NCBI GenBank assembly: GCA_018457135.1
Contig: JAGGDU010000228.1
Coordinates: 1 to 64,000, forward strand
DNA length: 64,000 nucleotides
Direction of reading: 5' to 3'
DNA from: Trichodesmium erythraeum GBRTRLIN201
GTDB taxonomy: Bacteria > Cyanobacteriota > Cyanobacteriia > Cyanobacteriales > Microcoleaceae
Shown: one piece after another, positions 1-9,340 of the stretch
How positions within the stretch are numbered: the first letter of the stretch is position 1
Layout: the number at the start of each line of letters is the position of its first letter
Made by a program: the position numbers and the translations under genes
Notes under the pieces: generated by a model
Told to the model about the DNA's origin: nothing
The model's input: only the letters and a program-made list of their open reading frames with translations
Databases searched by the model: none

Positions 1-243
1 TCTTGTGCCACACGCTTATTGTTACCATATTTTCTATCTTTATACAACAAAGCCGCTTATCTAAATAATCCTTCCTTACCTGATGCTGAGCGAAATAGAT
101 TAGAAGAAGCTGTCATAAAATATCACCAGTGGAGACATGAACTAGATATAGTCGAAGCCATGCAAGCTGATACTGTGGAAAAGTTAGTAGCAGCTACCAA
201 TAAATACAAGGGTTTTCCAGATAACTTTATTAAAATGGTATAA
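1..243 (+). CDS. C-terminal end of an unknown protein (partial)
   Basis: The reading frame is open to the left edge of the window and ends at TAA 241-243, so this is the last 80 or so codons of a gene that starts outside. A TTG at 19 could serve as a start, but the frame stays open upstream of it. The visible part is charged and helical, with a Glu/Lys/Arg-rich middle and no motif I recognise. It lies 132 bases upstream of the helicase gene on the same strand, with a decayed palindromic repeat between them. Function unknown. Confidence 0.5.
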   Translation, partial: SCATRLLLPYFLSLYNKAAYLNNPSLPDAERNRLEEAVIKYHQWRHELDIVEAMQADTVEKLVAATNKYKGFPDNFIKMV

Positions 244-293
244 TACTAACTTGAAAAAAGAATGTTACAAATAGTTTCAAACTTTAGATGTCC

Positions 294-330
294 AATAATT
301 TCCTAAAATTACTATAGCGTTAAAGTTCAT
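294..330. repeat. Copy 1 of a short palindromic repeat (AATAATTTCCT-AAATTACT type)
   Basis: AATAATTTCCTAAAATTACT is followed by a block around AGCGTTAAAG. It matches copies at 32337-32380 and 32710-32740. In the better-kept copies the core TAATTTC-CT-GAAATTA is a perfect inverted repeat with a 2-base loop. No gene lies in the 244-375 spacer apart from this. Confidence 0.55.
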
Positions 331-375
331 GACTTTTAACTTTTCACTCCTGACTTTTAACTTGAAAACCCTATA

Positions 376-2148
376 ATGTATCGTAAACCAACTATCTCAT
401 TCGATCGCGGGACTCTTATCCTCCATCCCCCACCCCAGGGAAAAACTTGGATAGACTACGCTACCTGGGATGACCGGGTAGAAAAATTCCGGGTTAGGGC
501 AATAGACTATCGGCCTTTAGTAGAATTGTTAAAAGCAGAAAAAATCGACTTTATTGACAAAGCTAAAGAGTTTGCACCTCTTGAGCTCATTCCTAGTTTC
601 GAGATGCTACCCTACCCCCATCAGGAAGCTGCATTAAAAGCTTGGAAACAAAATAATAGAAATGGAGTTGTTATCCTCCCCACTGCTTCGGGTAAAACAT
701 ATTTGGCACAACTAGCAATGCAGGCAACTCCCCGCAGTACCCTTGTAGTAGTGCCTACCCTAGATTTAATGCACCAATGGTATGCACATTTAAACGCAGC
801 GTTTCCCGATGTAGAGGTAGGGTTGCTCGGAGGTGGTTCTAGGGATAAAACACCAATTTTAGTAGCAACTTACGATAGTGCAACTATTCATGCCGAGACG
901 ATCGGAAATAAATATGCTCTATTAGTTTTCGATGAATGCCACCACTTGCCCACTGATTTTTATCGGGTGATAGCCGAATACGCGATCTCTCCTTATCGCC
1001 TCGGTCTTACCGCTACCCCTAACCGTTCCGATGGTCGTCATTCTGACCTAAATTATTTAATTGGACCTACCGTTTTTAGCAAAACTCCTGAAGAGTTAGC
1101 AGGTAGCGCCTTAGCTGACCATAAAATCGTGCAAATAATGGTTAAACTATCGCCACAAGAGCGTGAAGAATATAACAAGTTAATGATAATTAGAAATGAC
1201 TTTTTAACACAGGCAAATATTAAATTAGGTGGGGTAAATGGTTGGAAAAACTTTGTTATAGCGAGTGCTCGTTCTACTGCTGGTCGTCGAGCAATGCTAG
1301 CTCACCGTCAAGCTAAAGAAATTGCTCTTGGTACTGAGGGAAAATTGCGAACTTTAAGTAATTTACTGGTTCAACATTTCCCAGAACGTACCTTAATTTT
1401 TACAGCTGATAATACTACAGTTTATCGAATTTCCCATGACTTTTTAATCCCGGCAATTACTCATCAAACACCTGTAAAAGAACGCCATGAAGTTTTAAGT
1501 AAATTTCGGACTGGGGAATATAAAACTATTGTAGCTTCTCATGTTTTAAATGAAGGTGTTGATGTTCCAGATGCGAGGGTAGCAGTTATTTTGTCTGGTA
1601 CAGGTAGCGAACGAGAATATATTCAAAGGTTAGGTCGAGTTTTGCGTCGAGGTAGTGATAAAAATAAGTTAGCAATTTTGTATGAAGTTGTTACAGAAAA
1701 TACTACTGAAGAGCAGACTTCTCGCAGACGTAGAGCTGGAATTAAGAGGAAAAAGTCTCATCAAGATCAAGATGAAAAACAGGAAAATTCCGTTGTTCAG
1801 CAGTTAGAAATTATTAAACCAGAACCTAATTATGAAATTAATAATCCAGCCGCTCAAGCTGTAGCTGAACCTGGAGTAAAATGGGATTATGAGAAAGAAA
1901 ATGATGTAAAAACTCCAGAGGATAACTTGCCCAACCAAAAATTTGCTAAATCTCAAGAGCAAGACCAGGAAAAAACAGAACTTCAACCATTAGAAAATAT
2001 TCAGCCAGAACCGATTTATAGAATTAATAATTCTACTACTAAACTGGCTGCAGAACCAGGTAAAAAGTATAAAGAATATGGGAAAGACAACCCTGAGGAA
2101 GAATCTGTTAAATCTCAAGAGCAAGAACAGGAAAAAACAGAACTTTAA
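376..2148 (+). CDS. XPB-like superfamily 2 DEAD/DEAH-box helicase with repetitive C-terminal tail
   Basis: ATP-dependent nucleic-acid helicase of superfamily 2, resembling the archaeal/bacterial XPB type. Visible motifs are the Q-like entry PYPHQEAAL (near residue 80), Walker A LPTASGKT (about 100), DECHH (about 190), the GLTATP motif III region (about 214), and a C-terminal RecA-like lobe ending in EYIQRLGRVLRRG. From about residue 455 onward the protein becomes Glu/Gln/Lys/Pro-rich and repetitive, with recurring LENIQPEP and EKTEL blocks, so this tail is probably disordered. The DNA repeat behind the tail continues beyond the TAA stop (see 2149-2535). Cyanobacterial homologues often sit next to a DUF790 gene, which is absent here. 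The ATG at 376 is the first plausible start. Precise role unknown; DNA repair is an inference from the family. Confidence 0.85.
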   Translation: MYRKPTISFDRGTLILHPPPQGKTWIDYATWDDRVEKFRVRAIDYRPLVELLKAEKIDFIDKAKEFAPLELIPSFEMLPYPHQEAALKAWKQNNRNGVVILPTASGKTYLAQLAMQATPRSTLVVVPTLDLMHQWYAHLNAAFPDVEVGLLGGGSRDKTPILVATYDSATIHAETIGNKYALLVFDECHHLPTDFYRVIAEYAISPYRLGLTATPNRSDGRHSDLNYLIGPTVFSKTPEELAGSALADHKIVQIMVKLSPQEREEYNKLMIIRNDFLTQANIKLGGVNGWKNFVIASARSTAGRRAMLAHRQAKEIALGTEGKLRTLSNLLVQHFPERTLIFTADNTTVYRISHDFLIPAITHQTPVKERHEVLSKFRTGEYKTIVASHVLNEGVDVPDARVAVILSGTGSEREYIQRLGRVLRRGSDKNKLAILYEVVTENTTEEQTSRRRRAGIKRKKSHQDQDEKQENSVVQQLEIIKPEPNYEINNPAAQAVAEPGVKWDYEKENDVKTPEDNLPNQKFAKSQEQDQEKTELQPLENIQPEPIYRINNSTTKLAAEPGKKYKEYGKDNPEEESVKSQEQEQEKTEL

Positions 2149-2535
2149 CTATTAGAAAATATTCAGCCAGAACCGATTTATATAATTAATAATTCTACTA
2201 CTAAACTGGCTGCATAATCAGGTGTAAAATATCGAAAATATGAGAAAGACAGCCCTGATAAATAATCTGTTAAATCTCAAGATTAAGAATAGGAAAAAAC
2301 AGAACTTTAACCATTAGAAAATATCCAGCCAAAACCGATTTATATAATTAATAATTTTGCTACTAAATTAGCTGTATAAACAGGTGCAAAATATGGAAAA
2401 TATAAGAAATATAACACTGACAAATAACCTGTTAAATTTCAATAGCAAGAAGAGGAATAAACAGAATTTCAACAATTAAAAAATATTCAGCTATAACAGA
2501 TTTATAGAATTAATAATTCTGCTAGCTGAATGCTT
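1804..2535 (+). repeat. Tandem 162-bp (54-codon) repeat array across and beyond the helicase stop codon
   Basis: Landmark TTAGAAAAT / TTAGAAATT recurs at 1804, 1990, 2152, 2314 and, as TTAAAAAAT, at 2476. The spacings are 186, 162, 162 and 162 bases, all multiples of three. The first units encode the end of the helicase. The later units carry the same sequence with many stop codons. The last unit is partial. Confidence 0.85.
2149..2535 (+). pseudogene. Decayed in-frame continuation of the helicase repeat tail
   Basis: Reading on in the helicase frame past its TAA, the tail repeat is still recognisable for about 125 codons (LENIQPEP, TKLAA, EKTEL blocks) but is interrupted by about ten further in-frame stops before a TGA near 2526. 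Most stops are single changes from the intact unit: CAA to TAA, CAG to TAG, GAA to TAA. No insertion or deletion shifts the frame. I infer that the protein was once longer, or that the repeat expanded after the stop arose. Confidence 0.7.
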
Positions 2536-2571
2536 ATTTATTTTATTCTAAATTTCTGATTCCTTATTATA

Positions 2572-4392
2572 CTATAAACCTAATCTCTGTAAAAGAGGAA
2601 CAATAATATAATGACTTACACCCAGACAAAAACCAGCAATACAACCTAATAAACCAAAAAAACTTATACTAGCAAAAAATTCTAATAAACTAGGCTGACT
2701 TTGACTCACCACAATAAACTCTAAAAATAGCTTTGGAAATATATTTAATTGCTCAAAACCAACAAAAACGATCGCTGTCAAACCAGCAACCAACAAAGCA
2801 TAAACCGAATGATACCTTCTTAAACCTAAACCCAGAGTAATAACACCAGTCGCTACTCCCACAGACAACTTACCCATAATTTCTAGAATAATTAAATCCT
2901 CTGTTGTCGTATAGACACTGTTAGCAACTTGAGAAAATTGCCAACATAACCCACCTAAAATATAACCAATAATTCCCACAAATGCAGCCAACCAATAACG
3001 ACGACGCTGACCAAAACCTCCCACATCAGTTAAACCAACTCCCGTCCCTAAGCCTGCCAAACCAAAGACAACTATTTCCGGACCAATAGTTAAAGGAACA
3101 TCTGACACCAGAAACAAAAAATTAGAAAATAAACCAGCAAAGCGATCGCCAACTCCTGACCAATAAGCAAAAATTAATCCGAATATCGCCCCAAGACTTC
3201 CCCCGACTCCTCCCAGTATCATTTCCCAAAATGTATCTACACAACCTGCAACTATTTGATGAACTATTTGAGATGCAGTAAGATACAGCCTACTAATATT
3301 CTTACCCAAGTTGATCAACTGAAGCTTCAGGAAATTTTTAATCCTTGTAGCAAAAATAGATATTCCCAGAGACCTCTTTTGTTGTCGATAAATTTTAGCT
3401 AAACGGACTTGAACTTCTGCTGCCGTAGCTGGTCGTTGAGATACATCTAAACTAACCATATCATCAAGTAAATTAGCCAAAGTCGAATTCACAGGCTTTA
3501 ACTGTCGCCACTTCAGTTTACCAGTGGAGGGATCTTCCAAGTCTGTCGGATATTGACCAGTTAATAAATGAATGCAAGTACGACCCAAAGCATAAAAATC
3601 TGTAAAAGGACCTATTTCACCTCCAGTAATTTGCTCTGGGGGACTATATCCAGGGGAAACTAACCGAGTTGTACTGCATTTTGGCACAGTTTTTGTAGGT
3701 TTGATTCTATAGTTATTCATTTGTTTCACTCCCCCAAAGTCAATTACTATTAGTTGACCCCTCTTTTTTCTTTGATGATGAGAAAAAGTTGGGGATAATT
3801 TTGTCAGGGAGGAAATTTCCAATCCTCGTAACATTAAATTAGATGGTTTAATGTCTCTGTGAATAATTTTTCGGTTGTGTAGTTCCCTAAAAATTTCTAT
3901 TGCTTGGAGAAGCCAGTCGATCACATAAATATCGGGACATCCTTGGGGATATTGTTCGATAATTTCTTCTAGGGTACAACCATCAATTTTTTCCATCACC
4001 AAACATGGCAAAAAACATTGGCTAGAATGGCCAACTTCTGACTTACTATTTCGCCTGCGGAGGTGAAAATAGTCTTCTGGTTCCACCTTGGGAATGCCAG
4101 AATGATTCAAATTTGCTAGAACCCAAGCTTCCTGATCAAACAACTCAAGAGCTTTTGGGGAAGTTTCTAGTAATACTTTTAGGACACGTTCGGTTTGAGT
4201 TTTTTTGTCCCAAACAATATAGATGTTGGCAAAACCACCTTTACTTATTTTTCTCAGGGGAATGTAGCGATCTTTGAGTAGCACAGGGGTGCCACAATTT
4301 TGGCAAAATTTATTGCCCCATATCTGGATTGGATTTGGACAATGGGGGTTTATACAGTGGATTTTTGATAATAGGGACTGATGTACAGTCAT
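2572..4392 (-). CDS. Membrane-bound Ser/Thr protein kinase with N-terminal four-Cys motif
   Basis: Predicted Hanks-type Ser/Thr kinase of 606 residues. An N-terminal zinc-ribbon-like motif (Cys13, Cys18, Cys30, Cys33) precedes the kinase domain (about residues 43-330). That domain has a Gly-rich loop near 50, candidate ATP-binding Lys72, the catalytic loop HRDIKPSN with Asp180, and IDFGG with metal-binding Asp218. The activation region has SPGYSPPEQ. After about residue 370 come several hydrophobic, Gly-rich membrane segments, so the kinase domain is probably cytoplasmic and membrane-anchored. Cys-motif kinases of this layout are common in filamentous cyanobacteria. Substrate unknown. It faces the helicase gene tail to tail. 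Confidence 0.9.
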   Translation of the reverse strand: MTVHQSLLSKIHCINPHCPNPIQIWGNKFCQNCGTPVLLKDRYIPLRKISKGGFANIYIVWDKKTQTERVLKVLLETSPKALELFDQEAWVLANLNHSGIPKVEPEDYFHLRRRNSKSEVGHSSQCFLPCLVMEKIDGCTLEEIIEQYPQGCPDIYVIDWLLQAIEIFRELHNRKIIHRDIKPSNLMLRGLEISSLTKLSPTFSHHQRKKRGQLIVIDFGGVKQMNNYRIKPTKTVPKCSTTRLVSPGYSPPEQITGGEIGPFTDFYALGRTCIHLLTGQYPTDLEDPSTGKLKWRQLKPVNSTLANLLDDMVSLDVSQRPATAAEVQVRLAKIYRQQKRSLGISIFATRIKNFLKLQLINLGKNISRLYLTASQIVHQIVAGCVDTFWEMILGGVGGSLGAIFGLIFAYWSGVGDRFAGLFSNFLFLVSDVPLTIGPEIVVFGLAGLGTGVGLTDVGGFGQRRRYWLAAFVGIIGYILGGLCWQFSQVANSVYTTTEDLIILEIMGKLSVGVATGVITLGLGLRRYHSVYALLVAGLTAIVFVGFEQLNIFPKLFLEFIVVSQSQPSLLEFFASISFFGLLGCIAGFCLGVSHYIIVPLLQRLGL

Positions 4393-6299
4393 TGTCAGAA
4401 GTTAGAATTTAGAAGTTGTGTTTGTCACAGAAATTTTGAGCAACTCTTTAAAAACATTTCGCCTTAAAAGGCAGAGTTTTATACCCAATTTTTTCGATCG
4501 AACCTAGCTACACAAAACTAATATAGCGTTTCATTAAAGAATACAACGGGTATTTCATAACAACATCCGGTTATCAAAAGGTGTTCTGTCAAAATTCCCC
4601 CTGACCATCTCTCCTGAAAATTTTAAGAAATGTTAAAAATTATTATCAAATTGACAAAGGCTAGATAATTTTACTAAGTGTAGTATAAAAGAATAATGTA
4701 GGTTAATATATTAAAATACAAAGAACATCTATGAAATTAGTAGCTGACAAGAATTGATAACTAGTTGGATATGGAAGTAGCCATCAAGAATAGGGCAATT
4801 ATTAGGAATATATAGAGTTACTTTCCCTAATGTATACATCTTCAAATCAGCGACAAACGATGTTAAATTTAGCAATGGAGTTCACAAACAGGTATGCTTC
4901 TCATTCTGCGAATGACTGCGTGTACTAGAGGAGCTGGATAATTTCGACATTGCTAAGGTGAAGTAGAAATAGAACTGATATAAGCGAGCCTCTTCAAAGA
5001 TTTATGTAGATAATCTTAGATTTCTCAGAACAGTTCCGAAAGGATAATTATAAAATGGAAGCGCTTTCTCAAGAGATTCTTTCTGAAGACATAAGAAGTT
5101 ATTCCCACAGTTCCAAACTCGGAGATATACCAAAAGGCAGAGGCTAAAAGGCAGAAAGGAAAAGATTGACCGTTTAAGGTTTCAGCATTTGGTTTTTCCC
5201 TCATCCCCCTTAGTTTCTGTGGGTTTTATTTGATGATTATTCAATTTTTTCACTCCCCAGGGCAAACGTATCTTGTCTATAAAGGGGGTAATTTTGAAGA
5301 AGTCATGCTTTATGGCGCTTGTTGATAAAAGACTTTCCATTTATGGCTTTTATTTGATTTTCAAAATATATATTAGGAATCAGCAAATTAGATGGGTTTG
5401 CTTTGTTTTACTCCCCCAAAGTCAATAGCTACATTACCTCAATGGAATAGGGAGGCAAGAAATCCTCAATAGGCAGAGGCTAAAGGGCAGATTTATTTTT
5501 TTTATTCCCTTGAAAGGGGAGACTTTAGACCTCCTGAATCTACTCAATGAAGATGATTTATATAATATAAATATAATAGTATAAATACTTAGGTTTTTTT
5601 ATACTACTTTAAACGTTACAAGTATATTTGGGGAATGTGAGATTAGATTTAACAATCTATCCTTAACAGATCTAAAAATATTTTTCATTCCACTAACGTA
5701 CATCTAATTTGCTTAGTACGAGTCAAATTAAGGAAATCTTTATAGTTAAGAATAATCCATTTTGGTAACTTTTATTTTTGTAGTAAAAAAATGCAGATTA
5801 AATGTAGGATAGTTGAGTATTTTCACAGGATAGTTATTAATAGATAGATGCTAAATAATTAACCCCACCATGAAAATTAATTTAGGGATTTTTTTGTTGC
5901 TATATTGGCTGGTGATTTTGTTTATGAAAAAAACGATTATTTCCTTTAATCGTTAGTCATACTTACTAGAAAACATCAAAGTATAATTGCTGAGATTAGT
6001 TAATCATCAGAGTCTTGAGTTTGTCCTAAGTATGTTATTTTCTTATGATCCCTTATAGCTTACTTAATAGCTCACTGAGTATTTAATCTTATTGTCAGAA
6101 GTAAGTTTTGATGTGCATATCTATGTTTGTTTGTCAATAAGTAATTATGCACTTGATTTATTGATAACTATTACTACGATAAAGTCAACAAATGTAACAA
6201 AAGGATTAAAAAAAGTTATCAATAAAAAAAAAATCTTTTAAGTAAAAAAGTTACAATTCTTGATACTATCTAAGATACAATGCAAGATACACTCAAGAA
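4393..6299. other. 1.9 kb spacer between the kinase gene and the rbc leader
   Basis: No intact gene is visible. It holds a short kinase-like relic (5385-5440, minus), two copies of an AGGCAGAGGCTAAA-type motif (about 5143 and 5473), and a possible 28-residue hydrophobic peptide frame on + at 5870-5956 with no ribosome binding site. A frame around 4860-5140 on + stays partly open but resembles nothing I know. The right end must hold the rbcL promoter; TTACAA (6251) and TACAAT (6276) are possible but weak elements with a long 19-base spacer. Confidence 0.5.
5385..5440 (-). pseudogene. Fragment of a Ser/Thr kinase DFG region
   Basis: On the minus strand one frame reads VAIDFGGVKQ, matching IDFGGVKQ of the kinase encoded at 2572-4392. 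The DNA shares ACTCCCCCAAAGTCAAT with that gene at about 3729. Flanking codons do not extend the similarity convincingly and a stop follows within five codons. This is probably a relic of a duplicated kinase gene; the call rests on a short match. Confidence 0.35.
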
Positions 6300-6455
6300 A
6301 TGCGGTCTACTTGACCGTTAACACCTGTGGATGAGCAACCGTCAACGGCCTCAGTAGAAACAGGAATTAAACATCAATTTGTCACTTTTTGTGACTTTTT
6401 GTATGAGCTTTATGAGTTTATGAAGCAGTAAAGAAATTCTTAGGAAAATTAAGAT
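6300..6455 (+). promoter_or_regulatory. rbcL leader with conserved structured element (copy 1)
   Basis: The sequence before rbcL shares an ordered set of blocks with the region before rbcS (8547-8699): ATGCGGT, CCTGTGGAT, CAG-AG-AGGAA-TAAACAT, and ATGAAGCAG. Base-pairing potential includes CCTGT (6325-6329) with ACAGG (6360-6364) and CCGTT with AACGG. The repeated GTCACTTTTTGTGAC lies downstream. AGGA at 6442-6445 is a well-placed ribosome binding site for rbcL. I infer a 5' UTR control or stability element. Confidence 0.6.
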
Positions 6456-7886
6456 ATGAGTTACGCTAAAACACAAACTCAGTCTAAATCTGGGTATCAG
6501 GCTGGAGTAAAAGACTATAAACTGACTTACTATACCCCTGATTACATACCAAAAGATACAGACCTTTTAGCAGCTTTCCGTATGAGTCCTCAACCTGGAG
6601 TTCCTCCAGAAGAAGCTGGTGCTGCAGTGGCTGCTGAATCTTCTACTGGTACTTGGACAACAGTATGGACTGACTTATTGACTGACCTTGATCGCTACAA
6701 AGGTCGTTGTTATGATATTGAATCTGTTCCTGGTGAAGATAATCAATATATTTGCTATGTAGCTTATCCTCTAGATTTATTTGAGGAAGGCTCTGTAACT
6801 AATATGTTAACCTCTATTGTCGGTAACGTATTTGGTTTCAAAGCACTACGGTCACTACGTCTGGAAGACTTAAGGATTCCAGTTGCTTACCTGAAGACTT
6901 TCCAAGGCCCTCCTCACGGTATTACTGTTGAGCGTGATAAATTAAATAAATATGGTCGTCCTTTATTAGGTTGTACTATTAAGCCTAAGTTAGGTTTATC
7001 CGCTAAGAACTACGGTAGAGCAGTTTATGAGTGCTTACGTGGAGGCTTAGACTTCACCAAGGATGACGAAAATATTAACTCTCAACCTTTCATGCGCTGG
7101 CGCGATCGCTTCCTATTCGCTCAAGAAGCTATTGAAAAGGCCCAAGCCGAAACAGGTGAAATTAAAGGTCACTACCTCAACGTAACTGCCCCTACCTGTG
7201 AAGAAATGTTAGAGCGTGCAGATTTTGCTAAGGAGATTGGTACTCCAATCATTATGCACGACTATCTAACAGGTGGTTTTACAGCTAATACAACTCTAGC
7301 GAAATGGTGCCGTCGTAATGGTGTATTATTACACATTCACCGGGCAATGCACGCTGTTATTGACCGTCAGAAAGCCCACGGTATTCACTTCCGGGTTTTA
7401 GCTAAGTGCTTGAGAATGTCTGGTGGTGACCACCTCCACTCAGGTACTGTGGTTGGAAAGCTCGAAGGTGAAAAAGGCATTACAATGGGCTTTGTAGACT
7501 TAATGCGGGAAGACCACGTTGAGCAAGACCGGGAACGTGGTATTTACTTTACTCAAGATTGGGCTTCTATGCCTGGTGTAATGCCAGTAGCTTCTGGTGG
7601 TATTCACGTTTGGCATATGCCAGCTCTAGTAGAAATCTTCGGTGATGATTCCTGCTTACAATTCGGTGGTGGTACTTTAGGCCACCCTTGGGGTAATGCT
7701 CCTGGTGCAACAGCTAACCGTGTAGCTCTGGAAGCTTGTATCCAAGCTCGTAACGAAGGTCGCAACTTGTTCCGTGAAGGTGGCGATGTAATTCGTGAAG
7801 CTGCTAAGTGGTCTCCTGATTTGGCCGTTGCTTGTGAACTCTGGAAAGAAATTAAGTTCGAGTTCGAGGCTATGGACACCCTCTAA
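6456..7886 (+). CDS. rbcL: RuBisCO large subunit (form IB)
   Basis: Catalytic subunit of ribulose-1,5-bisphosphate carboxylase/oxygenase, which fixes CO2 onto RuBP in the Calvin cycle inside carboxysomes. At 476 residues it has the normal form IB length. It shows the [20 protein letters not shown] active-site segment with the Lys that is carbamylated, [16 protein letters not shown] with another catalytic Lys, HIHRAMHA, and [10 protein letters not shown]. The start is ATG 6456, 10 bases after AGGA. It is the first gene of rbcL-rbcX-rbcS; codon use is GC-richer than the surroundings, as expected for a highly expressed gene. Its leader resembles that of rbcS. Confidence 0.99.
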   Translation: MSYAKTQTQSKSGYQAGVKDYKLTYYTPDYIPKDTDLLAAFRMSPQPGVPPEEAGAAVAAESSTGTWTTVWTDLLTDLDRYKGRCYDIESVPGEDNQYICYVAYPLDLFEEGSVTNMLTSIVGNVFGFKALRSLRLEDLRIPVAYLKTFQGPPHGITVERDKLNKYGRPLLGCTIKPKLGLSAKNYGRAVYECLRGGLDFTKDDENINSQPFMRWRDRFLFAQEAIEKAQAETGEIKGHYLNVTAPTCEEMLERADFAKEIGTPIIMHDYLTGGFTANTTLAKWCRRNGVLLHIHRAMHAVIDRQKAHGIHFRVLAKCLRMSGGDHLHSGTVVGKLEGEKGITMGFVDLMREDHVEQDRERGIYFTQDWASMPGVMPVASGGIHVWHMPALVEIFGDDSCLQFGGGTLGHPWGNAPGATANRVALEACIQARNEGRNLFREGGDVIREAAKWSPDLAVACELWKEIKFEFEAMDTL

Positions 7887-8139
7887 GTCTATGGAAAATG
7901 GAAGACTTTAGATTGAATAGGTCAACAGATAGATAATTGCGTCAAACTTAAGTACGAAGAAATTAATCAATCCTTAATCTAAAATCTAAAGTCTAACCAT
8001 AAGTTCAGGCTAGGGTCATTTCAGTTATCAAATATCAGTTATTAATACCTTCTACTAAAGTAGAAGGCAAGAAATACTGAAGTTTACTTTTTTCATTCGT
8101 TGAAAAAGGTAGATTTGAGACCCTATTTTTTGGTCAAAA
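7887..8139. other. rbcL-rbcX spacer with a perfect hairpin
   Basis: There is no gene here. The spacer holds a perfect hairpin at 8048-8067, listed separately. The stretch just after it (AGTTTACTTTTTT ... TTGAGACCC) resembles sequence after the palindromic repeat at about 32410-32440. A transcript processing or attenuation point between rbcL and rbcX is possible. Confidence 0.4.
8048..8067. repeat. Perfect 8-bp hairpin between rbcL and rbcX
   Basis: CCTTCTAC-TAAA-GTAGAAGG forms an 8-bp stem with a 4-base loop. No T-run follows on either strand, so it is not a standard terminator. It could protect the rbcL 3' end or mark a processing site. Confidence 0.6.
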
Positions 8140-8526
8140 ATGGATATAAAAAAAGTTGCAAAAGATACTGCAAAGGTACTAACAAGCTACCTAACTTACC
8201 AAGCTGTACGAACTGTAACGAATCAGTTACGAGAGACGAACCCTCCCTTAGGGATCTGGTTAAGTGGTTTTTCCTCAACAGGCAAAATTCAAGATGGAGA
8301 AGCTTACCTACAAGAGCTACTTCAGGAAAATCAAGAATTAGCATTTAGAGTGATGACCGTTCGACAGCATTTGGCAGAGGAAGTAGCTGATTATTTACCG
8401 GAAATGGTTCGTAGTAGCATTCAAAAAGCTAATATTGAACATCGTCGTGGGTATCTCGAGAAGATAACGCAACTGGAAATAGCTGACCCTAGTCTAGATC
8501 CTGAACAAGGAACTGATGAGCTTTAA
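8140..8526 (+). CDS. rbcX: RuBisCO assembly chaperone RbcX
   Basis: RbcX is a small helical homodimeric chaperone that binds the RbcL C-terminal peptide and helps assemble the RbcL8 core before RbcS joins. The 128-residue product shows the family hallmarks: the KDTAKVLTSYLTYQAVRTV first helix, the NQLRETNPPLGIWLSGFS segment, and QENQELAFRVMTVRQHLAEE. Its position between rbcL and rbcS is the classical cyanobacterial order. The ATG at 8140 matches the usual start (MDIKKVAK...), although no clear ribosome binding site precedes it. The C-terminal tail is acidic, ending DPEQGTDEL. Confidence 0.97.
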   Translation: MDIKKVAKDTAKVLTSYLTYQAVRTVTNQLRETNPPLGIWLSGFSSTGKIQDGEAYLQELLQENQELAFRVMTVRQHLAEEVADYLPEMVRSSIQKANIEHRRGYLEKITQLEIADPSLDPEQGTDEL

Positions 8527-8546
8527 AGCATACTTTTATAGTGAGA

Positions 8547-8699
8547 GATGCGGTTAGGTTGAAAGTTGATGCCTGTGGATATTGTGCTGCCGAGAGCGAC
8601 ACCAGAAGCAGGAAGTAAACATTAATATTTCACTAATTGTGATGTTTTATATCAGTTTAATGAAGCAGGTTGTACATTAATTAAACAGTAAAAAAAAAC
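8547..8699 (+). promoter_or_regulatory. rbcS leader with conserved structured element (copy 2)
   Basis: This resembles the rbcL leader at 6300-6455 block by block: ATGCGGTTA, GATGCCTGTGGAT, CAGAAGCAGGAAGTAAACAT, then TTAATGAAGCAG. The CCTG...CAGG pairing is kept although the bases between have changed. It fills the rbcX-rbcS spacer. I infer that rbcS has its own copy of the same control or RNA-stability element, so it may be regulated in parallel with rbcL. Confidence 0.6.
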
Positions 8700-9035
8700 A
8701 TGAGAACATTACCAAAAGAGCGTCGTTACGAGACCCTTTCCTATTTACCTCCTCTAACTGATCTTCAAATTCGTAAACAACTACAATACATTTTGGATCA
8801 AGGGTTTATTGCTGGTGTAGAGTTTAGTGAGTCTTCTGATGCAGAAATGCACTACTGGACTTTGTGGAAGTTACCTCTGTTCCAAGCCAGAACAATTGAT
8901 GAAGTTTTAGTAGAAATTGATGCTTGCCGTAGTGAAAATCCTGACTGCTTTATTCGTGTAATGGGTTTTGATAATGTGAAGCAATGTCAAGTATTGAGCT
9001 TTATCGTACACAAGCCTAATCAAAGAAGATACTAA
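8700..9035 (+). CDS. rbcS: RuBisCO small subunit (form IB)
   Basis: Small subunit of RuBisCO that caps the RbcL8 core to give the L8S8 enzyme. Its 111 residues are normal for cyanobacteria. Characteristic segments are [15 protein letters not shown] near the N-terminus, [11 protein letters not shown] in the middle, and the conserved C-terminal [20 protein letters not shown]. It is the third gene of the rbc operon and is followed by a rho-independent terminator. ATG 8700 lies after an A-rich stretch with no clear Shine-Dalgarno sequence. Confidence 0.98.
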   Translation: MRTLPKERRYETLSYLPPLTDLQIRKQLQYILDQGFIAGVEFSESSDAEMHYWTLWKLPLFQARTIDEVLVEIDACRSENPDCFIRVMGFDNVKQCQVLSFIVHKPNQRRY

Positions 9036-9055
9036 TTTACTAATTTAGAAAATCC

Positions 9056-9090
9056 TGGGATAGGCGATAGTCTGTCCCACTGTTTTTTTT
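9056..9090 (+). terminator. Rho-independent terminator after rbcS
   Basis: Stem TGGGATAG (9056-9063) pairs with CTGTCCCA (9072-9079) with one G-U pair, an 8-base loop, and then TTTTTTTT at 9083-9090. It lies 20 bases after the rbcS stop and ends the rbcLXS operon. The rest of the spacer to 9340 shows nothing else I recognise. Confidence 0.85.
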
Positions 9091-9340
9091 ATAGTATCCG
9101 CTAAATTATTTATAATTAGAGATACTAGACCAAACTTAGTTCTCAAAAGTAACTTTTTCAAATTTATCTCTAACCCTTTTTTATTCAGACCTTAAGATAA
9201 GTGTCTAGTCTTCAAAATCAAGCTTATGTCTAAACGGGATTTAATATCAAAGAGTTAAGCTTAAATTTTTGTAGTACTATCACAAAAACTTAGTTTATGA
9301 TCTACATATTGGATAATAGAGTATCAAAAATATTTAAATA

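Noticed and set aside
4860-5140. Partly open frame on + in the spacer before rbcL as a gene
   Set aside because: Contains several stops, has no ribosome binding site, and matches no family I know.
6100-6300. NtcA or RbcR binding sites upstream of rbcL
   Set aside because: GTA-N7-TAC occurs near 6242, but NtcA needs N8, and no clean LysR-type palindrome was seen.
7604-7879. 91-codon open frame on minus inside rbcL
   Set aside because: A shadow of the conserved rbcL coding frame; low-complexity, no ribosome binding site, no recognisable product.
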